Below, piece after piece: positions 1 to 9,330 of a DNA stretch of 64,000 nucleotides. The stretch spans positions 1,054,001-1,118,000 of the forward strand of contig CM065650.1 of the NCBI GenBank assembly GCA_033220425.1, in the 5' to 3' direction. The notes beneath the pieces are model-generated. The model saw only the letters and a program-made list of their open reading frames with translations. It searched no databases and had not been told where the DNA came from. Source of the DNA: Lepraria neglecta. Taxonomy: Eukaryota; Ascomycota; Lecanoromycetes; Lecanorales; Stereocaulaceae. The first letter of the stretch is position 1. Each line of letters starts with the position of its first letter. The position numbers and the translations under genes are program-made.

Positions 1-1473
1 AGAAACAATTGGGACATCCAGGGACAAAGTCTATGGTATGCTGGCCGATTATCTTGACGTGATCAGAAGCATTGGCACAGGCAATTTGCCGAAGAAACCG
101 AGTATCCACGGTATCACCCGCGGGGAGGGAGTGCTCAGCTAGCCACGGACCGACCGCTAGGATCAAAAGGTAGAGAGAAGTCCATGATTGGAATTTAAGG
201 CGGAATAGTTGATGAGAGGCTGCCTGAAAGTGAACTAAGGATGTGGAGATATAAGAGATAGGACGAAGTAAAAGCGGTAATGATAGCTGGATAATTGAAG
301 GCTAGACTGCTCTCGGCAGTTTCGTGGCTGGCTGAAGAGGCTCTCGGCAGTTTCGTGGCTGGCTGAAGAGGCTCCCGTCAGTTTCGTGGCTAGCCGAAGA
401 GGCTCTCGGCAGTTTCGTGGCTGGCTGAAGAGTCTGATGCTGAAGTAAGCTTCGGGTAATGCGTTGGTCAGGACTCAAGCGTTGGTAGAGCTGATGGGGG
501 GCTGAAATCGGGCATTAAGAAGCAGGTGCCAGGTGCCATCACGGGGCGAACCGCCTGTCATAGGCTGAATGTCTCTACGAAAGTCACACCGCCTGGAGCG
601 AAAGCCAAAATTGAGGATGAGGTGATATCGATTACCCCGATTGCAGTTACTGGTGGCTGAATATGGACAGCTGAATCTGCGAGATAGGAAGTCTAGAGGA
701 GACGATAGATTATTAAAAGTAGGAGCCTTCTAAGCTCATTGCAGTCTAACGTTGCCTCTTTCGGACGTACTAGGTTCTCGGAGAAAAGCTCTAACACCTC
801 TTCCGAAACGGGAATCTCAGATCGCGTATCGGGGAAATTCTAGGCCGTCTGACAGCTTGCTAGTCCCTGCTAATCCTTGCCAGTTCTGCTAGCTCGTGTA
901 AGCTAACGCGCGCCCCGTTACGTCGTCTACCGGTTTGGGCGCCATAATTGGCACGCGCTCAGACCCGTCTCAGATCTTGGCATGATTGCATCGCCTGAAC
1001 GTGTGCAATGGAACCCTTTACCTTAGGTTGATAAAACATGCGCCTGGTTGAGCAGGTCCTCAGCCAGCCACATCCAGGCAGTTTATTAAAATATCAAGTC
1101 CGATTCGTTGATCGTGGTATCCTTGACTTCCCCAACAGAAGGGCATAGGTGATAATACACGAGTACCAACCGACATATGGACTAGTATAAGTGGGGCTAC
1201 ACTTGAGTCTGCGGAGGGACAAATGCATGGATTGCATGTTGACTGCGGTCTAGACAATTGGATAACCGCCACACTGAATTTGAGGCTGAACATCCACTAC
1301 TATGCCATCTCTCGAGCGGTTGCAAAGAGGGTGGTACTTAAAACGATCAGCTGCCCGAGCACAACCACCTCAGCAGTATACAAAGCAGCCGTCAGGGCAC
1401 AATCCCTCTACAGTCTTGCATTCCTCATCATACTTTGTCCCTTTACCTGCCCAAAATAAACTAGCCATCCATC
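1..1473. other. Intergenic / left edge, no supported gene
   Basis: No complete gene can be supported here. On the minus strand one frame stays open from about position 290 to the left edge and includes a hydrophobic stretch, but it has no ATG in the window and I recognise no domain. It could be the last exon of a gene running off the edge, or chance. A 31-bp tandem repeat lies at 309-432. The last few hundred bases before 1474 should hold the lipoxygenase promoter; I see no motif I would name. Confidence 0.5.
309..432. repeat. 31-bp tandem repeat, four copies
   Basis: Four head-to-tail copies of a 31-bp unit start at 309, 340, 371 and 402. The core of each is a TTTCGTGGC motif followed by a GCTGAAGAG-type end. 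Copies 1, 2 and 4 match over the unit; copy 3 differs at four positions. No ORF crosses it convincingly, so this is a non-coding minisatellite. Confidence 0.95.
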
Positions 1474-3689
1474 ATGTCTGTTGAAGTTCAGCCTCCACCA
1501 AATGGTGTTGGTGGCATGCCCACATTGGACGATATCCTCAACGGCGAGATCAAACATGATGTGGAGGATATGGTCGTATGGGACAAGGGCGTGTTCCTGA
1601 ACGAACTTAAAAGACAAGACCTTGTGCTTAGCACCACTCCCGATGGTGCTGTTGACGGCGACCTTGCTGCCAATACAGGGCTTAAAAAGGGAACCTATAA
1701 GGGCACACAGATGGCATTGACTGAGATGTATAGTTTGATTGAGGAAGCGTATAGTCACTCACCGGCACTTCAGATACTAAGATGCGCTGACTAAAGCTTA
1801 GCCATGCGTCTCACTTTGACGCAAAAGGCTTCGAACCCATTATTCCCAAGCGGAGATCTCTCGAACAGAAGAAAGACATATACAAATGGAGCGATCCATC
1901 TAAAGATGGCTATCCTCCTCATCTGGACACACTTCCTGCGGATCAACAAGACGGAGCGCCGAATGTCGGCCACATATTCGATATTCCTACAAAAGATTTT
2001 GTTGGCGCTATTGCGGCTTTTTTTTCTTTCATCATCCCAGACTCCATCGAGCACAAAGGCACGCCATATGCAGGACCGACACTTGCCGATTGTGAAAAGT
2101 ATAATCGTGAGCACCCAAGTCCAAACACGGATATCACGGAGGGTCAAAACATCGGCAACCTAGCTGATTGGTATTCGGATGCCCGGTTCGCTCAACAACA
2201 CCTGAGTGGCGTCAACCCAACGACCATCGAGACGGCTCCGTCAGAGAAGGTGAAAGCTTATGTTGATGAAGCGGGCAAGCAGAAACTTGAAGGCATGAAG
2301 AAGTTGCTGTCGGAGGGTAGAGACCTGCTCATTCAAGACTATTCGTACTTCCGTGAGGCTACCGGCGTGACCAATGAGCAAGTATTCATGAACACCGTCC
2401 CGGAACTGGACGCGAACAGGAAACCAACAGGAAAGGTTGCATTCCGGTATGCTTGTGCGTCGGTTGTCATCTTTCAGCTCCACGAAGATGGACGACTTCA
2501 CCCATTGGCCATCACGCTCGATTACAGAGGCACCTTGGACAAGTCCATCACCATCTTCAATCGACGATTGAATCCAGATGACAAGGGAGATATCGATGAG
2601 AAGGATGACTGGCCATGGAGATACGCCAAAACTTGCGCGCAAACCGCTGATTGGGCAAGGCATGAAATAGCAGTACATCTCGTCGACACGCACATGGTTG
2701 AGGAGGCCATCATCGTTGCAACGAACCGAACCATTCCCGAGGAGCATCTGTTGCACCAGATCCTGAGCCCACATTGGTTCAGGACTCTCGCATTGAATGC
2801 TGCTGCCCGCGCTATCTTGGTTCCAGGTGTCATTGCCAGGCTCTCTGGATTTGGACCTTCAACCGCCCCGGAGGCGAGTCGTACGTTTGGACTGGTCAAG
2901 TGGTCATACAAGAACTTCAACTTCCAGGAAAAATACATACCGAATGATCTCAAGAAACGAGGATTCAATCTCGAGGGGACAGGGCAAGGAGACAAGTATC
3001 GCAATTATCCGTACGCCAACTGTATGTCACTCCTTTGGGGGGTAATACGCGAGTTTGTGACATCAGTGCTTGCGACTAAGTACAAGTCTGACAAGGATGT
3101 TCAAGATGATCCACATATCTCTGATTGGTGTAAGGAAATCCAAACCAAAGGTCAAATCATTACCTTCCCATCTATCACCACCGTGGATCAACTGAACGAT
3201 GCGGTTACCATGTGTATCCACACAGCTTCACCACAGCATACTGCGGTGAACTATCTTCAAGATTACTACTACAGCTTCGTTCCATCCAAGCCACCTGCGC
3301 TCTGCACACCCTTGCCAGATAATCTGAAGACATTACAGACTTACACGGAGAAGGAACTCACCGCAGCACTTCCGATAGGTACCGAAGGCCCGAAGTGGAA
3401 GGATTGGCTGCTCGCTGCTCAGTTGCCTGAATTGCTCAGCTTCAAGGTTGAGAACAGATACAACCTAATTACTTACGCCAGGTCACTCTACAATGTGAAT
3501 AAGAGCCGGACAGCCCTTGAAAACAAGAAATTCGATGCCGTGGCCATCAAGGAAGCTGCCGCACGCTTCTACAGCCAGTTGAAAGACTGCGACCTAGCCT
3601 TTCAATATATTTCGGCGATCCAGACTGAGGGGACTATTGAGTACAAGGTTCTGCAGCCAGAGTTGACTGCTGTCTCAATCTTGATCTAG
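1474..3689 (+). CDS. Lipoxygenase, intracellular fungal type
   Basis: Model: exons 1474-1748 and 1802-3689, with a 53-nt phase-2 intron (1749-1801, CTGAC branch site), giving 720 aa. The lipoxygenase fold inserts dioxygen into polyunsaturated fatty acids such as linoleate. The metal ligands are in place: His384 and His389 in an H-x4-H pair, His571 and Asn575 in an HTAVN motif, and the C-terminal Ile720. A conserved DWYSDARFAQQH segment lies just before the catalytic domain. There is no signal peptide, unlike secreted fungal Mn-lipoxygenases, and no N-terminal PLAT domain is obvious. Whether the metal is Fe or Mn cannot be told. The gene is intact although every neighbour to about 17 kb except a short coiled-coil ORF is broken. 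The start is the first ATG of the open frame and gives a plausible hydrophilic N-terminus. Confidence 0.93.
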
Positions 3690-3826
3690 AGACCTTGTTT
3701 GGTTAGCGGCCTTTGGAGGCTGTCTATGTATCTCAAAGTTGATTTCGTAATGAAAACAGTATGTGATACTGCACAATAGCGTGGCTTGAGGATGACATAA
3801 GGCATGGTATCAATGACACTGATGTA

Positions 3827-5144
3827 TTGAGACTCGAATCAATTTCGCTGCAATGCAACAATGATGGCTACGAAGCCTTTAAAATCTTAGAATCAGGTCG
3901 AGGGGCCATCAATCGGCTGACAATCAATTCAAGAAATGACCTCTCACTACTATATAAGTCCTATCCAAACTTAGCAAAGCGATTTAAAGATCTCAGAATT
4001 TTGGTTAACGATCCTCGAGATTGGGCAAAATCGAATGCGGACATGCGAAACTTCTTGGAATGGTTATGGGATCGAGTAGTTGAACGGGTTTTAGACGCAT
4101 TCAGGTTGGAGCCATTGGAGATTCTCTACGAGTACGATCCACTAGTTAACAAGACCGAGGCAGATCACCTCTCCCGGCTTAGAAACATCAATAGTCCTAG
4201 ATGTCCCGATTCAGACCAGCTGGTGATACTCCAAGAATTGATGAAGCAACAGCCCAACATCACAAGCTCTGCAAATTTTACCAAATCTTCTGGGGCTCAT
4301 TTCAGAACTCGAAAGGCAGCTAATACCCCTTATTTTCCACGTATTCATTGGATTGGTGTTGGCTATATAGGTGCTTTCCCTTTTCATGCCGCTGGGTTTG
4401 GATCCCGAGACCTACGGAAAATACCATGAGCTGCGTAATATCCTTCTACGCTTCAACGCTCACGGCCTTAGTATTTGCAGAACTAAAGCAGACAACGCTT
4501 GAACCCAGCGCTTCTAAGCTACTTTTGGTCACAATGCCGAAGGCACAAATGAATCCAATCTTCCAGGAGTAGCCAAGGAGGCCCAAATCATCCAAGAGAC
4601 TGCAAAGACTCATGCGACTGTGGGACCACGTGAGTTTGCTCTTGTGAAGGCGGTCCTGGATGATTTACCACATTTCAATGCCGTCCACTTTGCGTGCCAT
4701 GGCTATGCAAATACAAACAGTCCATTTCGGAGCGGCTTACTCCTATGTGGGGATGAACCTGAAAAGAGTTTCGGTGAAAACACCCGGAATAGCATCCTCA
4801 CGGTCGAGTCTATCAGCTCGGTTAACACGGAGAACTCACAGCTCGCTTTCCTATCTACCTACTGTACTGCAGAAAATGCGTCTTCAGTGCTCATGGATGA
4901 AGGAATCGACTTAGCCAGCGGTTTCCAGCTCGCTGGCTTTCCTCACGTGATCGCGTCTTTGTGGGAAGCTGATGATAATCTTTCTGTAACTATAGCCGAG
5001 AAGTTCTATCAGATAATATTTGCTCAAAATAATGTTAGTGGGCGCGACAAGATAGCCTATGCACTTCATGACGCTGCTCTAGCCGCACGGCGGATTTGCG
5101 ATGACCCTTTGTCCTCGGCTACCACGGTACATTTTGGATCTTGA
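3827..5144 (+). pseudogene. CHAT-domain peptidase relic (TPR-CHAT type), frameshifted
   Basis: Three overlapping frames (3827-4429, 4348-4572, about 4551-5144) together read as the C-terminal half of a fungal CHAT (caspase HetF-associated with TPR) protein: a helical linker, an HWIG...FPFHAAG segment, the catalytic-His motif HFACHG, and a natural end in VHFGS. Frame changes are needed near 4420 and near 4550, and neither spot has a usable intron. At the nucleophile, fungal relatives have SAC followed by S/H/Q-TA; here it reads STYCTA, so the Cys position is Tyr and a Cys sits one residue later. The usual N-terminal TPR or sensor region is missing. CHAT peptidases act in cell-death signalling, but this copy is judged dead. 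Confidence 0.85.
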
Positions 5145-5496
5145 TGAAGAGCGGTACGTGATAGGAAAGCACTGGAAAAGCTGTGATGAATTCGAAACCG
5201 ATTCATGATGAATTTGCTTAGAGTCGAGTCGTCTACTTGCCCGCCAGACACAAATAGTCACGGTACTAGGCAGTTTAACGTGTTCATAACCAACAGCGAT
5301 CCTCCTGATCCTGAAGGTCTCCAGTATGATGCTACGACTTATTTCTTCTCCATGCCTTTGCTTTAAGAATCATCAAAATTCCAATTCCTTCTGCGCTTCC
5401 CCCCAACCCGTCAAGGCTAAGGATCACTGCAAATTTTTCGCTGTTACCCAATCATGTATCTAACCACACGATTAGATAGCTCGCAAATGCTCACTA

Positions 5497-5935
5497 TCAT
5501 GAGGCATCTTCTTGCCGCCCCTGAATCCTAGACTTGAATTTATCTTCGATTTGACGAAAAGCTCTAGACCTTTGTCCTTGTGAATGAGATAGCGAGTGTC
5601 GATCTGTGTTGAATGGCTCCAACCCGTATTTCGTTTCGATTTGTGTGGTATCATCGAAAATTATTTTGATACCGAGAAGGCATCTCCCGACAGCGTCATT
5701 CTCTTGGAACCAGCAGTCTCGCAGGACTGCAAGCTCTCTGCCCTCTTGCATCACGCAAAGAGATTCTCCCCATGCATTCAGTCTAGCTTTTAGCAAAATT
5801 GGTCCTCGTGTGAGATAGTTCGTAATCTTTGCCATAGTCTCATCCAAGACTGATGTAATCCATGCATTCGACGCAGGTGCTGAAGAGACCTGCAAGGCCT
5901 ACAACGCCGATAGCTAGCCCGATCGGTTCCGCCAT
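5497..5935 (-). pseudogene. HeLo-domain relic (cell-death / prion-inhibition domain)
   Basis: The frame opening at ATG 5935 begins with a MAEPIGLAIGVVGLAGLFS segment, the hallmark hydrophobic first helix of fungal HeLo domains (the membrane-acting domain of HET-S and NLR-type cell-death effectors). That frame meets TGA at 5842-5840. The rest of the domain, with the typical RLNAWGES and KYGLEPF segments, is in a second frame ending at 5497, so a nonsense codon and a frameshift both interrupt it. The gene stops about 40 residues after the domain; nothing like a C-terminal amyloid motif or NACHT is seen. It converges on the CHAT relic about 350 bp away. Identification rests on pattern recall of the HeLo family; inactivity is clear. 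Confidence 0.75.
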
Positions 5936-7645
5936 GTTGGTCCTTGTAGTCCGAGTCGATGTTTGGGGCTTGTAAACAGTCGATAAGCTGAGACGCCGAT
6001 GTCTATAGTTCTGGTGTGCCGTCTGGTGGTGGAAGGAATCTGTCTGATTTTGACGTGAGTGAACGAGACTCAACAAGTAGTTATTATGAAGAGCGCAAGC
6101 GCAGGTAGCAGCACCTACATACCTCAAGCAGAGAGTCAAGGAGACCGCAATAATGATTTGGAGTAATCCGAGAAGGTTGAGATAATAGCACGAAGCAGTT
6201 CGGCTTAGACCGAAATTTAGCGCCCAAGGGCATTTCTCCGCAGGAGGTCTGCACCCGAAACTCGCACTTTTAGTAAAACTAGGCTTCCGGGCAGCAGATT
6301 TTAGTTAAACACTCTGCCGCTAGATGAAATATTGAGTAACATTCGTATCCCGCCTACTCCAAAGAGCCTTGCTGTAGTATCCTATCCTATCTTCCCTTCC
6401 ACCAAACTATCCATCCATTGTTATCCGGTCCATTTAAGCCAGCTTGCTGTATTCCTTTCAACTCAATTCTTGCTACCGCAACGAAATCTCCCAACGCTTT
6501 TTCGCCCCACATCCACGCTGTCTCTAGCATATGCCAATAATTCTTGTAAATCTAGCCTGCGCCATCGACAAGGGAGACTCCTATCTGGTCTGCTAGTCGG
6601 AGCGTCACGACCATAGTGCTTCCGTCTGGAGTACGGTGGATGACCCAATGCTAAAGGGTGGCTAACTGTTCGCCCTTCTGTGTGTTGTCGAGGGGATTGA
6701 GTGTAACGACAAAGTCAAGTGTAGATGGCATCTGGGGTCTTAAAGCCTGATAGAAGCTGCTGATAGTATCAAGCTATATACCATCGCCCGCGGTATAAAT
6801 CATATTCGTATCCCAAGCCTTGTGCCTCCGAAAAACGTCGAGTCTCTTACAGTATCGTATACGAGTGATCAATCCCAATGATAGCTCTTTGGCCAGGACC
6901 TCTGAGACATCCCCCTTGCCACCAGAGCTGCCAGGGTATTGCTACAGTCTCGCCGGATCGGGGCCAGCTTAAGCGCTGGCAGGGAAATAGTCCAGTTTTG
7001 GTTGACTGTCTGTGGAGGCCATATCGTCTGACTAATAGAGTGCTAGTACTACGTCCAGTACGCATTATTGGTATCTGCTGCTGCTCGAGAAGTAGAGGTA
7101 AGCAATGGTAGCTGGAGAGGAGCTCTGGTACTTATTGTGGTATGACTTCGTCGCGGGAGCATGTATACTATAAGCCCGTATCATCTCTTACATCTCGACG
7201 GTAGGAGAGCAGACTCGCTTTCATGATCTTGGAATAGGCGTAAACAGGTATGAGAAGGCTGCTAGAACTCGGTTTATTGCTTGCTCCGAAGAGGCGAACA
7301 AGTTTAACCGCTAAGCCATCGCGGCCTTCGTTCACTGCTACTGTTTCGCTTCCCTGATTTTCATCTCTACCTTCCTCCGACTGTCTATAAGATGCCTCAT
7401 CAAAATTTCAGCCAAAATATACGTTCCCCAAGGCTACCGAGCAAACGGAGGATCAGGACATAAGGTCATGAAGCTTTTCGCAGACGTCACAAAGTGTCTA
7501 ATCATAGTTATGATAGGGCGCTTCCAAGAGGTGACAATACAAACATTAACATTGGATTTGGGGTGATCGTGACGCTTGGAGGGCGCTTGTAGAGCGCGCG
7601 TTAAAATATATTTAGCAAAATTAGGTAAGCAATCCTTAGCAAGGG
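5936..7645. other. Gene-poor degenerate sequence
   Basis: Only short overlapping ORFs occur here on both strands, and none has a recognisable domain. A tRNA-like A box lies near 7310-7340 on the minus strand, without a foldable acceptor stem. This is probably old, mutated repeat sequence. Confidence 0.5.
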
Positions 7646-7653
7646 GTAAATGA
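7646..7653. repeat. Target-site duplication, left copy
   Basis: GTAAATGA, identical to 8149-8156. It directly abuts the terminal inverted repeat of the element at 7654-8148. Confidence 0.85.
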
Positions 7654-8148
7654 TTGCCTCAGCCGTCCCTCAGACGTGTGGCGCCAAGCCCCTTCGGGTT
7701 GGCGCGGCCTGTTGCTTACTCAACCGTTCAAGTATTTTGGTACAAAGTCCTTAAAAACACCACGCCAAATACCAAAATTCGAATACGATATCCTTACTCC
7801 TATACTCCACGCTCGGAAGATAATTCGATAACGGCGATCAAGTATTGTACCGGGAAAATCCTAGATTTCGTGATGGATTGTGGTGTTTTCAGGGCCTGAG
7901 TATGGCGTTTTCCCATACAATCTAGAAAATCGTTAACAGGAAAACTTTTTGTTTTGTAAAATTGATTGACACGTTATTTACCTATGCGCACAAAGTTGAA
8001 TATATATTCGAAATATCAATATCTCGCTCCGAGTATAGTTTGGGACCCAAAATTCGATGGTTCCCCAACGCTGCGGAGTCAGCAGTCGCTAACCCGTAGA
8101 GCCTTAGCGGCCAGCTTGGCCAATGGCACGTCTGAGGGACTGAGGCAA
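7654..8148. mobile_element. hAT-like non-autonomous transposon (MITE), 495 bp
   Basis: The two ends are inverted repeats. Left starts TTGCCTCAG, then CCG, then TCCCTCAGACGTG. The reverse complement of the right end starts TTGCCTCAG, then TCCCTCAGACGTG directly. So 22 positions match with one 3-bp insertion, and similarity continues more weakly into a CCAAGC block. The element is flanked by a perfect 8-bp direct repeat, GTAAATGA. An 8-bp duplication and TIRs of this length fit the hAT superfamily. No transposase is encoded; the internal ORFs are short and unrecognised, so it must have moved in trans. The perfect duplication suggests that the insertion is fairly young compared with its surroundings. 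Confidence 0.85.
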
Positions 8149-8156
8149 GTAAATGA
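8149..8156. repeat. Target-site duplication, right copy
   Basis: GTAAATGA, identical to 7646-7653, immediately outside the right terminal inverted repeat. Confidence 0.85.
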
Positions 8157-8522
8157 GGCACCTCATCAAGGCCCCAGGGCGTCAACGGCTCTCTGTCAAC
8201 CCGGCCATTTTATGGAACGTACAGTATGGAATGATGAGCCTCTCCGTCTCGACTAACGAAGAGCGTGCGAAACGCAGTGCGAAATGCCGAGACTTATTGT
8301 TGTATGCTATTTGCCATTTTCCTTTATCACCATTTCTTTGTCAACATTCTAGCGTCTTCTACTGTTTGACACTCCATCATGTATATTAGGAGCCTCATTC
8401 CATAGATTCTGGCTCCTCAGGCTGTTCACATTCATAGATCTCATTGATATCTTGCAACGCTTACACCATAGCGACACTTATTGTCAGAATATCTCCGTAA
8501 GGCACTTCTACGGGAGCATCTT
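8157..8522. other. Intergenic
   Basis: No supported gene. It may hold an upstream exon and promoter of the coiled-coil gene at 8523, since that reading frame stays open back to 8481 without an ATG. Confidence 0.4.
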
Positions 8523-9230
8523 ATGCTACTAAATAACACATCACCAGGCTCTAAGCTGGGCATCATTTTTTTACCCGGCGAAGTTCGAATGCACCCAAGA
8601 AATGGGGACGGCTACACATGGAGCGTTCTCCCACACAAACAGCACCTTTTCAAGACGAATCTCAGCAAGCTCTCTACAAATACCTATACAGAAATCATGG
8701 AAGGGATCGGGGCCTTCTTTGAAGCGATACGGGCAGAACCAGGATCATCGCATAACATGCCTCTAATTGGAGGGATGTCGCGAACGCCAGTTTACAACGA
8801 TTCCGTAAGTCTTTCAAAGAAGTTGTTGGCAGTCTGGCGCTGAGAGTGAAAGTCCGGTACGACAGCAGCACCAGACACATTCACTGCAAACATCAAGAAA
8901 CTGCAGGAAGAGATCCTGACTCTGCGTAAAGACGTGCGCCAGTGGCATGATCGTGCCGAGCAGGAGTCTCGAAAGCGGATCAGATTAGAAAACGAGGTGA
9001 AGAAGACGCGAACGGCTTTGATTAACTTACGGAGGGAGATCATTATTTCCAGAAGGGACGCCCGCAAATTAGAACTAGAAGCCCATCGGTTGGAGCTCAA
9101 AATGAACATGTCGAATCAAGAGATGCAGCAATTGATGGCTGTTGCTTCCAGACTCGCCACGATCTGGACGGTCAAACCTGCCACGCGTCTCAGTACTGCA
9201 GCCGGTGAAGAAATAGAGCGTCGAATCTAG
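8523..9230 (+). CDS. Hypothetical coiled-coil protein
   Basis: Model: exons 8523-8804 and 8853-9230 with a 48-nt phase-0 intron (GTAAGT donor), giving 219 aa. I do not recognise a family. The first half is globular-looking and basic. The second exon is a long Lys/Arg/Glu-rich amphipathic helix (roughly residues 105-190) with heptad-like Leu spacing, so a coiled coil is likely. The clean join of two frames through a good donor supports a real gene. The frame is open upstream to 8481, so the true start may lie in a missed 5' exon. It converges on the DUF3435 relic, whose last codon is about 100 bp away. Confidence 0.5.
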
Positions 9231-9330
9231 CCTTTATTGCTACTAGAATACGCGAAGTAAAAACGCTGCTGTCGCAAGCCCAGAATAGTCCCACATCCAA
9301 AATGCCTCGCGGAACTCCCATCATGATATG

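Noticed and set aside
7270-7345. Minus-strand tRNA-like sequence with an A-box-like TGGCTTAGCGG and a weak B box
   Set aside because: The acceptor and T stems cannot be paired, so it is not a tRNA gene; at most a SINE or tRNA relic.
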